Translations under genes and position numbers: made by a program | Source of the DNA: Rhynochetos jubatus | Taxonomy: Eukaryota > Chordata > Aves > Eurypygiformes > Rhynochetidae | Length of the DNA: 64,000 nucleotides | Reading direction: 5' to 3' | NCBI GenBank assembly: GCA_027574665.1 | Contig: CM050666.1 | Span: 5,332,001-5,396,000 of the forward strand | Notes under the pieces: generated by a model | The model's input: only the letters and a program-made list of their open reading frames with translations | Told to the model about the DNA's origin: nothing | Databases searched by the model: none | Shown here: positions 1 through 11,522 of the stretch, piece by piece | Numbering within the stretch: the stretch's first letter is position 1 | Layout of the letters: every line of letters begins with the position of its first letter

Positions 1-3000
1 TCTTTATTGTTTGCATGTGGTTTGATTTTCCCCGGAAGTGCCATCTATATTCTAATGATCTGCTGAATTAAAAGAATTCTAAATCGGTTCCCAATTGATG
101 AGGCCAATAAAGGCCGTTTTCTCTCACAGACAAAGCAACGCAAAAATTACGGAGGTGATAATGGGTCTTCAGGTGTCTGAAAGAGTGATGTGTACTTTCG
201 GAGAAACACGAACAATAGATGCATTTTCCATTTACATTAATTGTAAATAAAGGAGAACATAATGTTTCTGCTTTATAAACACAATCACTTGCCTAGCCAG
301 CATTCCCAACCGTTTCAAATTACTCTTATTCTTCAAAGAAATGAGATCTAGGGAGAATTTAAAAGACGAACGACTAATAGACACAATTAATGGTAGCAGA
401 AAGCAAGGTGAATTTAAATAGAAGCATGCTAAAATACTACACACAAAAGGCTGGATGATCATTTCCAGAGCATATACTAGCACAGGGGAACCCTGCTTTA
501 ATTTTCTATAAATACAAAGGAAACAGCTTTTTGAACAAAGCTTTATTTGAAGCTCTGAGCGAGGCCCTTTTCCAAAGATGTAGATTCCTTTATTACAGAT
601 TCTCTTTCCGGCTCTAAGACCTAATTCTACAGCAGTTGAGGAAATGATTCCCACAAATAACCTCCTTCACCCACAAGCCTTTTCCCCTGTCAGCGGGGGT
701 AGGCTCTTAGGCTACCTACCGACTGTGCTGCTGAACAGTTTTCCAATTTCTGATGGCTCTAGCACTTCAGGTGAGTTATGCCACACCTCATCGAGCTATT
801 AAGTCATGAGGAGGAGAAGGGAAGCAACCAAGGGTGGCACACGTACAGACGCAATAAAAATCACAGTAGCCGACTCTTACCGTTCATGCCCACAGCAAGT
901 TCCTAGGGAGGCGCTTGCACAGGAGAGCGATGATGTTGTGCTCGGAGGAGTAAGACAATATTTCATGATCTCTGCAGACATATCATTTTATGTGGAAGCA
1001 TCTTCTTTTTCCTGCAGAGTAACTTCTGAAACACTAAACCAACAAAAACATTCGAAGGTTAAACCCAGTTATTTGTATATAGGTTACTCTTTTGGCATTG
1101 AAAAATGGAGCAAAACTGACACAGCGTGTGTCTTACCCATCACTGACAGGGAATAGCGCAAAACCGACCCGAGGAGTCGCAAGGATTACTAGCTCTGGGC
1201 CAGGCTGTGTGGCACAGGTGAGCCATACAGCCTCTTTTGAGAGGCAGTAATGCTTTGGAAGGTAGTTACTTCCCTCCCTCTTGACCTTTGGTGAAATTTC
1301 TTCACTTAATGCAAGTCTGGGGAAGCAATATTCAGCTATTCATGCAATGTCCATGGATCAAAACTGTGAGACACAATATAAATAGTAATTAAATTCTTCA
1401 CATAAGGCTCCAACCGACACTAACATAAAAGAGGATTGTGAAAGTAGTCAAAAATATTAATTCAAACCAAAATTTTCTTTAAATAGTAAAGCGTTTCAGA
1501 AAGAAACCAGATGCCCAGATATGTGGGAGACAATGCAAGCTAGCCCACAGCACTGAAATAGCGCACATGAGAACACTCGTGCTGACTCTTCTCTCCCTAC
1601 CCAACAAGGCTGATTTCCTGTGGCTTGAAAGATCTTGCCAGGCAAAGGCCTGGAAGCTTTATAAAACAACCTGATCTCCAAGAGAGAGGAGAACCACAGC
1701 CCAGAGCACATCAGGTACGAAAGGGCGATCAGCCAAACCGAGCTCTGCTGGAGAGCCTGAACTGCGGTAGGGTTTTATCACAGTCTCTACTAAGATGAAC
1801 GGCCATCAAGTAAGCAAAATATGCACATGATCTCTATGTCCGTTTACAATGGCGTGTCAAAGTATTCATCAATCCCAATGAATAATATTTGGCTTCATGT
1901 TTGTCACACCTCTAGTCTGTCCCGCGGCAGGTCGCTCTGCTTTCCTACACCCCGTGGGAGAAGCTGACTGTGAACTCAGACCGAGGCTGCAGTAAATGTT
2001 CATAAATGTCATTTCCGATGAGACCAAGCTTGCCCCGCCTCCGCAGGCAGGGAACGCTGTGAGGCGAAATTTCAAAGTGGGAAACAAGAATAGAAGATAC
2101 TTTATTGAGGTAATGTTCAGATCTGAATTTCACCCCCATATAGATCGTGTGTGGGTGAATATGAGGTTTAAGCAGTGAAATGAATGCTAAATAGTAGTGA
2201 CAAATACGGTCTGTGTGCATCCTAGAATGTCTAGAAGTATGCAAAGCAATAATATGCGGAAGGCAAGACGGAAAGACACGGGTAACTTTTAACCTTCAGG
2301 TTTATTTTTAGGTCATACATTGAATAAGGTTTGGCGTTTCCATAGAACACCCCCACCCGTGCAGCAGAGCAACGATTGTGATGAGTGGGATACCTAGAGT
2401 ATCACAACTTCCTCCATGGTTGGTTTTTTCATAGAATGTAGTTAGTTAATTAGATCTCCTCAGATCAATCATGGAATTACCTCTTCAAAAGGCATTATGA
2501 TATGATGAGAGTGGCTCGCCGCAGTTAAACGCTTTGATTTTTCTGTCCTAACACATTTACAGCTAGTGTGAACTAGGTCCTCCCAGCAGGAATGAAGAAA
2601 TACTTTCTTTTTTAAATTACAAGCACAATTTATCTCATTATTTAAAAACTGACCAATAAAATTGCCGTAATATGGTTTCATCCTCTCCCCTTCTCCTTTC
2701 TGGTGGTTAAGTCTCATCCCTTTCATGTTTTCCATGTTTCTTACAGTGACTTCAGCTGTGTTACAGCATCTCCTTCCTTGATTCTCAGGATTCTCTCTCA
2801 AAAGCCAAAGAAGTGTAGTCATTACAGGAAGATACTGCCAGGGTCTCTTTTGTTTTCCTCTTGCAGTTTGGCTCTTGAAGAGCAATTGTGATGTTAAGAC
2901 TGTAAGTCACAACTTCAGCATGAGATCTGTGCATGACCTGGCGCTGGGGACCGTTGGCCAGTTGCTGCTTTGGCTTCTTCATCCCTCTGTGAAAGGGGAA

Positions 3001-6000
3001 CAGGAATTACAGGAGAGTGTTACCCCAGGATTTGCCGCCTTATAGTTTCTATGAAGAGCTTTGGACTCCTTGGAAAGAAGACAGTATGGGAAGACATGGT
3101 ATGTAGATTCTGGAGAAGTCTGGTTCTGCCGCCTCTCCAAAAGGAGGTGACATTGCAGGTGTAATACTCAGGGACCCTCGCACGGTGCTGTACAGAGGAG
3201 TTCTGACACTAGCACTGAGGCGGACAAACACAAAAAGCTTTCAGAGTCGTGCTTCTGTTAGTGATACAAGTCCCCAGATGGGGAGAAAAGGTGTGTGATT
3301 TTTTGGAGCAGTATAAACGGTGGAAAATATGTTACTTTTTAATCCTAAAGAAGGACATTCGCCAGATGAACAAGAGCTGAACTGCAGTGTAGGGTCCTGC
3401 AGTTGCCTGTCCAGCAGGACAGTGCAGTCTGCAGGTAATTAAACCAATGCCCATAATGTCTTAGCAATTATTCAGCAATTCTTTTTCTCTTGAAAACTCA
3501 TACATAAATATGAGCTTAAAACGGAAATGACTCCTAACAAGTTTTATTTCATTGTGAATTGTTCTCATACAGCAATATGCAACCACATTTGTAAAAAAAA
3601 ACCCCAAATCTCTCTTCCTGCCAGCTGAAGCTGACCTGCATTCTTAGAAAGCCTGCTATTCTGAATTTGAATACGCTACCTGTAACGTGGGCAGCAGGCC
3701 CCAGAGAGAAACATCCACCGTTCTGGCAACTCTCCCTCCCGTGAAGTGGAAAGGTGCTGAGAAACTGAAGGGGATTTAGAAACCAGCAACCAGAATGAAA
3801 AGACACAAGATTTTCATCTTTCTGGAGAGATTAAGACCTGAGTATTTTTATAGCAAGGTTGATTACAACCCCCAAATTAAACCCCATTTCTTGAGCAGGG
3901 AAACAAATTATCGTCTGGAAGCTCTTTTCCGAGTACTTGCAGTGTTCCCCGTGGCCAGGCCAGCAGAGGAAAGACAGATTTCCAGGTGCCCTCCGGAGCC
4001 AAGAGGAGGAGAGGTTCCTGCGCCAGACCACCCTGCAGTGCCTTTTCCTGGGGCCAGCCGAGGGTGATGTCCCTGTGCGGCCCCTGTCCTGCCGGTGTTC
4101 ACAGACACTACTTCGCTTTCCGAAACCCGCTTCAGGAGGAATGGGTATTTTGAATAGAAGCCACATGGACTTCTCAGATTTAAGAGGTTTTGTTACTTCT
4201 TTTATTCCTTTTTTAGTGTTGGCTTCTTTCTGAACACCTGTTTCAGCCCAGAGGACTCGTTTCTCATGAGCTGGTACTTAGTAAATACCACAGAGCAATT
4301 TAGTATTTAGTCCATAGTAAGAATCAATACCTGGCTTTCCCATCTGGAACTGCTATGGGTGAGGTGAAAAACAAGAATATTTCCAAGTGCGATCCTGTTA
4401 CCAGAACTCACACTGATAGACATCTCACCCTGCCGGCCTCCTGCCTGGCCTCTGAATCCCCGTGCCAGAAAGATCAGGCACTTAACGTCAGCCTTAAGAT
4501 GAACACGTATAGGGTAACAATGCTCTTTTTAGTAACTGAACTGTTTTAAAGAAACAGAGGTAAAGAAATCACAGTTTGAAAGCATGAAAGAGAAGGATGC
4601 TGGGGAGTAGTACTGACTAATTCGTGCTAAAGCAGGGTCCCTCAACCATGTAGAATGATCTTCAACTAACCAGGAGCAACTTAATTACTTCTGTTCAATG
4701 GGTTTCCATCTACATGCACACTGTGGTTCATGCTTTTGAAAAACACTGAAGAAACAGCTCTGGGGATGAAAAGCTGCTCCTCTCGTAGGTAATCGGTGCT
4801 GCAAAAATTCTTTCTGAAAGCTTCTCTGCTGCACATATCCAAGATGCCTCCGTCCCGGCAGGATTGTCTGGCTCCCAGTGACGTGACACTTGAGGCACTG
4901 TGATTTTTTTCCAGTGTTTGGGATTAGTAAATAAGGGGATCCCTTTGCACCTGTTGAAAGAGTAAGTTTTGTTTGGACAACATACATCAAACCCAAACCC
5001 CCTCAAGGCTGCCCATTCCTTTATCTAAAGGCAAGAAACTAGCAGTGGATGGGAAGGAAACTTGCACACACAGCCTCTCTGAAGTGTTAAATGATTGAGG
5101 AGGAGCAAGAGGTTCTTGTAGCAGTTTATCAATCTCTTGCAGTGTCCAGTCCCCCATAAATCTTGGTATCAAAGGCAAAAGGACACATCCTTCCTGCCGC
5201 AGCCACTTGCAGCATCGGCCGCAGCACAGCCAAGGCAAGGATTTTGGAGCTCACGAGCCCTGCAGATGGAAGACAGAAACGTTCTCCAAATCTGGCAAGG
5301 TTGGCAGGGGGTCACCAAAACTTGGGCAGGAACAAGCTCATCTTCAGCTGTGCATATCCACTGGTCACACATCCTCTGACGAGGGACAACTGACCAGAAC
5401 CTGCATGGATGTGGAGGTGCTGGTATTAGCACCAAATAGTTAATAGGCCTTAAGGATTAGTAATTACACAAATAAATAAATATATACCTAATTAAAAAAC
5501 TGTAATCATGTACTTTTTACTTTCAAACTTCTTGTTCCCAAGAAGTGAATCAGGCCTCTTGTCAAATAATTTATAGAATACCGGTTTCCATAACAACATA
5601 ATTGCTCAATGAAGCAAAAATACCTGTCAGAGTTGCCATTATCATGAAATAATTGACCACAACAGTGAGTGAAGGAGGCTGCATTAAAACCAAGATTGCG
5701 TCTTGTCAACATGGCCAACTACAATCCAATAATGCTAGATCAAAGACCATCACTCCTAACGTGAGTCACTAGGAATTGCAGCACATACATAAGAAGCCGA
5801 GCAAGACGGTGGTGAACAAATATTTTTCCCTGGAACAAAGCACAAAGTCATGGCTAATCATTTAATGGTTGCAGAGCTCCAAGGCCAACACTATGACAGG
5901 TAATTTTAGGACCTAATGGTTTCCTCTAAAAAATATAAGCCAGAACATCTTACTCAGTTTGTGTCTTCATATGAGCAAAGGCATAGGCTACTTTTTCTTT

Positions 6001-9000
6001 TTAATTGGAGTGTTTGTTCCACAAAGACTTGTCAAACATTGCCATGTTGTAAGATTCAAGCGAGAGTAATTCACAGCCACTACTGAGAACACTTACTTCA
6101 TTTAAAAAAGCCATCCCTGGTCTAGAACTACATCTAGCCATGGAGCCATTACGTCTTTACTCCTGCGGACTGCGGAAGCAGCAAGCCCAGGGCAGGTTTG
6201 TGACCTCTCAAGCGTGCCTGCAGTGCCCACTCTGCACAGCCCTGGCCCAGGTCCGCTCTGGACCCTCACCATGTCAAGGGACATTTTTGGTTCCTTTGCA
6301 GCTTCCCCAGCTGAGAAAGCTTGAAGCAATGAAAAGCAGTGCTGCAGCCCCTCTGAGTAGCGCGACTGTAACGTGATGCTGAAGGCACACCGTGGCAATC
6401 CCTGCAGCTGGCGCAAGGGTATGTGAGGATAAGAGCTTTCCTGGGATAAGTTTTGGAAGATTATCCCAGTAAGAGAGAGTCAGCTTGGAGCCTGCCTGTG
6501 TCTAGCTGGAGCACGGTAAGTCGAGAAGGAGCTGCAGGTGCAAAGCAGCATGTATGTCATATGGCTGGTCAGGGCCAGGTGTGGAAAGTCAAATTGCGGG
6601 TACCCCAGACAAATCAAGCTGGCATGAAATACTGGCCATGCAACTCCACTAGCTCTGGAGTAGTTCTGCTTGTTCCCAACACTGTCAACTTTGTTCTGGA
6701 GAGACCATTATGGTATGCTTCCAAACATCACACCTCAAAGTGACTGAAAGCTGGAGTACAAAGTATTTGTGTCGCTAACCCATAATGCCTCAGCATGATA
6801 CACATATGTGCCATATAACAAGTCAAAGCTATTACCCTGTTCTTTCCCTTGGCATCCTTTGTTCCTTACACACAGGCAGTAGGGTGAGCACAGTATGGTG
6901 TCACCTCTGTCCTTAGGCAGTCCTGAGTCACTCAGGCCGTGCTTTATACCCTTAGCAGCCAAGGGATTGTTCCCCGAACTCCGACGTTATGAGTCACCTT
7001 GGTGAATGAGTGCTTTTCCTGCTCTAACTGACGGAATATTGATAAACCTGGGAAACAACAAACTTGCCAGAAAGATCTGTGGGGATCTTCAGCCTTGGGA
7101 AAAATCAGGATGGTCTTTTATTTTACCACATGTTGCTTGGCTAATACTCATAATAGATTTTTTCCTTCTGTTTAACCAGAAATTTCTGTTCTGTTCTCCC
7201 TTAACAACCTCTGCAAATACACTTTCCCATCTTGTATTTCCTCTGCCCAGCAGAAGGGAAAACCTGGGCACACACATACCGGATAGCTTTGGACATCACA
7301 GAAGCAAAGAGAAAAAAAGGTCACACGTGAGTCTTATCTCTGGCTTGGCAGTTCTGGCCTGCTTCAAAAGCAAGGCACGTATGTCCTTTACTTATTCATT
7401 TGGGGAACCGTGAACCCTGAGCAAACCCTCTTAGGCTGCCTGCACCTCTTGCTGCCCACCTTGCAGCCGCAGGGGGCTGTGGTACACTGCAACAGCTCAG
7501 CACAGAGGTACACAAACATCCAGAATAACTAAAACATTTGTCAGAAACCAAGTGCAGTAAAGCAACGAGAAAAATAAAGCAATTAGTCATTCAAATAGAT
7601 GAGCGAGAGAGAGCATGGCAAAAGCAACCTGATAGCTCGTGCCACCTCCCCTGGAAGACTGTCAGCGGAAAGATTAAGGATGCTGATGGGAATCCCTCTC
7701 TCGCCACAGTCAGCTTTAAGAGCACAGGACAATAATCTACTTCTACAGGTCTGGCCATGGCTTCCCCACAACGTGTCTTTTTCTCCCCTTACTCTAAATG
7801 GAAAAGGATGATCCCTTGCGGTGCTGGTTTTCTGAGTGCTGCCCTCACAGCTGAGGTGAAAGTATTGATTGAAGCACTTGGGCGTTTATTGGATTTGTGG
7901 CTTTTCTGATGTGTGAAATATGATTTGACCTGTTTAACTCAGGCAGTCCTACATACTCCAGTACGTGTTGGTGTAACCACCAAAGCTCCAGACCCCCTGC
8001 CGCACTTCCTTTGTGAAGAGGCCAACCAGTGAAAGCCTCTGAAGGCAGAATACTAATTTCAAAGCACCGGTTTTAAGGATGTACTTGACGTTGGGCTTGA
8101 AGAGCCGGCACAGCTTAGAGTTCACCTCTCCTTGACCCCCGGGGGGACAATACACATGGCCATACCCATAGCTTAAGCTGGATTGCCCGTTTCAGTATCT
8201 TGCTCCTTTAGGAACCTGTTTAGCAGAGTGAACTGGGGAAACGTGGGGTGGGAAAAAGCAAGACTGAGAAATTGCTTTGCAGCAAAGTCAGTGCTGCCCT
8301 TTTTTCACATACAGGACCAAATTTTTTGTTACTTGCTTTTCTTTTACAGTTTTTCACCTGAGCAAGAAAAGAATGATTGCTCCTCTTATAGGCAATCTTA
8401 CACCACTCACTTACCAATGCTTTATTTTCACCCCCATTTCCTAATACCACAGAGAAGGCCTTCGTATGCCCTGGACAAGGTGACATTTTGTGTTCTGTGA
8501 TGACATCACTTGCATCAGTCGCTGTCAGTTCCCTGTGTGCTTGGACCAGAGTGCTCATCTTTCTGCATTTTCAGAAAGGGTCATCCCTGTGTTGATTTCC
8601 GTGTTGACAGATAATTTGCACTGTACGCACAGGAACCTGCTCTGCGAGAGCATCAGCTCCTGAAATGCTTGAGCTGAATCTCCACAAGAACTACCCACTA
8701 TCTGCACTTCTTAGTACTCGAGTAGTGAATTCTCAGATCAGGCTTGAGCAGCGCAATTAAAAAAACCCCTTGCTTGTAACTCTTTTCCCTTAACTCATTC
8801 TTCCTCTTTCTGGGCTGATGTTCTCCAGAGGACATAACCAAGTGTACCTCAGGGAAGGAGAGCAGAAGCGGGAGTCGGGTGTCCACCTGTGGACAGCAAC
8901 TGTCCCGGCTCCCTGCTGAAATGCATTTTAGGGTCCTAATGGATAATGCCACCATATAACTGTGAAGAAAGTACTGTTGTATTCTTAATAGTTTCTCGTG

Positions 9001-10590
9001 GATGTTTGATTGTGATAACACATACAAAATAAAACACCAGTCAAGCAACATACAAAGGAGTTTTAAAAAACAGTAACCTGATAAATTTCTAAAAAGTCAA
9101 ACCAATAATTAAATTCACAGGACAGTGAATTTTTTTTTTTAAGTGGAAGTTAATAACAGGTCATGCAGTGGACAAAGCATTAATCCAAGGTTACTCCAGA
9201 TAACGCTGTTACGTTTTGCAGTCAAGAGGCCCCAAACGAACATTAAGCTTGTCTAGGTGCCTGACTGAGATGGTGGCATATCTGCAATCCATAGCACTGA
9301 TTTATATGTGCTTTTTCTCTCCATCCAGGCAACAGCTTTTTTCCCCTCCCTGTCCTAACAGCTGCAGCTATGGGGTTTGGTTTGGGCTTTGTTTGGGGGA
9401 TTAAAACCATCCCAGTATAATCTCTTTTTGTTTTATACACTGGAAGAAGCATTAGAGATGAAAATTAATGCCACACAATGGATTTTGTTAATCACACCAG
9501 AAGGCTTGGTTTGCTGTAGTAAGCACTTCCAGCAGAAGGTGCTCACAATTAGTTTAAATATTAAAAGCCCTCCTCTGCCTAAAAAGCAGTGATCAAATTC
9601 GTGAAAGCATGGTTCCTGCGTCGGGACAGGGGGATTCTTTTAAAAGGGCCAATACTGTTCAAATCATCTCGCCTTATGGTGAGTCCTGCTTTCCAGCCAC
9701 GTAAGCGTCACTTGATTGCAAGGACAAAAGATCTAGCAAAATCGGTGTCTGGGGGGATTGCTATGAGACAAAGAAGGTGTCACCTCTGGGTCACCAGAGC
9801 AAAAGAAATCACAGTCATAATAGCCAACAGTTACCGTCGTGGGATGGGTGCTGGCAGGCAGCATGGCGCAAGGTAACGGATCTCTGTCTGGTCTTTGGAG
9901 AGCAGGTACTGACATTACAAAAAGCACCATTAGCATTAACTGACGGTGCCAGGAAAATGGCCAAGTACCGCTAGCTGGGCTGTTGGGGCGTATCCCCCAC
10001 GGGAAGGCTAAGTCCCAGTGGCAGATGGCCAGAGGGAAGTTCGCATTCCCACAATTGATGCGCTAACTGTTACGAATAATCAGCAGCTCTCCAGGGCCCT
10101 GGGTTTGACGTGAGGCAGGTGCTGGTCCTGCTAGAAAACTGCATCAGCCATCAACTGTCCCAGCCTAAAACATCCTCAGACTGATGAGTTGGGGCAGTTG
10201 CATACAGACAAACATGGTCTAAGTGAATCTTCTGTAGGAGTGAGGAAAGCAAACCCCATGGAAGCAGGGTCTAAAAAGAAAAGCTGTAAAATTCAACACT
10301 TCTTTCTGCAGAATCTGAGTGTCAAAAGCACCAGTTTCCTTAAAAATGCTTTGGTTTAATCGTTAAAGCCTCGCTTGAAATTAAAGCATAGCAGAAACTG
10401 AGGAAACGCAGCCTTAGCCAATGTGACAATACATAGTTTTACCCTGCCTTGCCCTGCCTCAGCATCCCCCCCGGGGCAAGAAGGAAAGTGATGCCTGGAT
10501 CTGTGGGGGTGGAAGTCAACAAAACCAAAACTGAAGAACCAACTGGTCCTGCCCGCAGTAGTCTCCTCACAGAGGGAAAAGTGCTATGAG
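1..10590. other. Upstream non-coding region, no supportable gene
   Basis: No open frame here looks like a conserved exon. The frames are short, begin at arbitrary positions, overlap on both strands and resemble no family I know. The first 650 bases and several later stretches (5450-6080, 9050-9200) are AT-rich, with homeodomain-like and FOX-like words. I see no CR1 copy, tRNA or long tandem array. A GC-richer patch at 3940-4110 has overlapping frames on both strands but no convincing splice-bounded exon. In mammals the gene on this side of BICDL1 is CIT. I recognise no CIT exon, so if that synteny holds CIT lies outside the window. Confidence 0.6.
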
Positions 10591-10598
10591 CAGAACTG

Positions 10599-10709
10599 AC
10601 TACAACTCCCACCGTTCGCTGAGGCTGCTTTTAAGGTAAATTTTATCCAGGAGCAGCCTAAACAATCTGAAATTGAAAGCAAGCCCCAGTGGTTGCTGGA
10701 AGCTGTAGT
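10599..10709. promoter_or_regulatory. Pair of opposed ZNF143/SBS-like motifs in the BICDL1 proximal promoter
   Basis: On the + strand, ACTACAACTCCCACCG begins at 10599. On the - strand, ACTACAGCTTCCAGCAA is read from 10709 down to 10693. Both match the core of the ZNF143 (SBS) binding site, ACTACAAnTCCCAGCA, which is typical of promoters within a few hundred bases of the start site. They face each other about 90 bp apart and lie 480-590 bases before the start codon, so transcription probably begins near here. I see no TATA box, as expected for a GC-rich promoter. The motif match is visible; occupancy is inferred. Confidence 0.5.
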
Positions 10710-11192
10710 CAGCTCTCCAGGGGTGAACTACTGAGCAGCAAGATCCTGAGGGCTGCTTTCATAACCGAAAGAGCCCAGCTAGAGATCTGGAGGAGCAGGT
10801 AGCCACAGGAGGAAAGCGCTGTGCCCCTTGGGGGTGCCAAGCTCCCTCCCCGGGCTCTGTGGGACACCCCAATGCTGGGGGGGCATTTTTGGCCTGTGCC
10901 TGCAGCAGAAACCGTGCGACCTGATGGCAGCAGGCGGGTCCAGCCGGCACGGCAGGAGCCGGGCGCTGTCGAGAAGCACAAACCCGCACGCGAACCCGCA
11001 CAGGAATCCGCACAGGAACCCGCACCCCCCGTGCGCTCCGATGAGCGCGCTGCGCGGGCGCTGCCGCCGGCGGCGGGGCCCGGCGCCGGGGGGCGGGGGC
11101 CGGGGGCGGCGGCGCTCCCCGCCCAGCAGCCGCAGCCGCGGGCCGGGCGCGGGGGGCGCAGCGGAGCGGCGGCGGCGGCGGCGCGCAGGGCC
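10710..11192 (+). promoter_or_regulatory. BICDL1: Probable 5' UTR and GC-rich promoter region of BICDL1
   Basis: This stretch leads into exon 1. Its base composition becomes very GC- and CpG-rich from about 10950, continuing through exon 1 to about 11720, which suggests a promoter CpG island. It holds upstream ATGs: one at 10872 in frame with the protein (107 codons ahead of the assigned start), and ones at 10924 and 11041 in the +1 frame. The +1 frame stays open past the start codon and stops at 11398-11400. A 12-bp tandem repeat lies at 10982-11025. The transcription start is not determined, so how much of this is transcribed is unknown. Confidence 0.5.
10982..11025. repeat. 12-bp minisatellite-like tandem repeat in the 5' leader
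   Basis: About 3.7 imperfect copies of a 12-base unit close to ACCCGCACAGGA run head to tail. If the leader frames were translated, the repeat would encode NPHR repeats in the +1 frame and REPAQE-like repeats in the BICDL1 frame. Confidence 0.75.
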
Positions 11193-11522
11193 ATGTCGGC
11201 GCCGTGCCTGCGCCTGCCCGCCGCCGGGTCAGCACCGGCGGAGGCGGACAGCGCCGGCGGCATGGAGCCGCCCGCCGCCGCCGGGGCCGCCGCCCTGGAG
11301 CTGGCCCTGGAGGAGGAGCTGGCGCTGCTGGCCGCCGCCGGGGAACCGCCGGAGCCGCCGCCCGCCGCCGCCGCCCGCGACCCCGAGCTGCTCTCGCTGA
11401 TCCGGCAGAAGGAGAAGGACCTGGTGCTGGCGGCGCGGCTGGGCAAGGCGCTGCTGGAGCGCAACCAGGACATGAGCCGGCAGTACGAGAGGATGCACAA
11501 GGAGCTCACCGACAAGCTGGAG
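11193..11522 (+). CDS. BICDL1: BICDL1 exon 1: N-terminus with CC1 box
   Basis: This exon encodes residues 1-110. The start is ATG 11193, chosen because the protein then begins MSAPCL, close to the human start as I recall it (MSAFCL), and because G sits at -3. Residues 9-62 are Ala/Pro/Glu-rich low complexity. From about residue 63 the sequence becomes nearly invariant coiled coil: DPELLS, then QKEKDLVLAARLGKALLERN. The AARLG at residues 80-84 is the CC1 box (AAxxG), the helix that binds the dynein light intermediate chain in BICD-type adaptors. The exon ends CTGGAG and the donor is GTGAGG at 11523. An in-frame ATG at 10872 could extend the protein by 107 residues, but its context is weak and the extension resembles nothing known. 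Confidence 0.93.

Noticed and set aside
3831-4233. GC-richer patch with overlapping frames on both strands upstream of BICDL1
   Set aside because: No frame has paired splice sites with a conserved-looking peptide, so I could not support an exon.
806-9876. Similar words near 850 and 9805 (AAATCACAGT, then TTACCGT)
   Set aside because: The likeness covers about 30 bases with a gap and does not extend to either side, so it is likely chance rather than a duplicated element.
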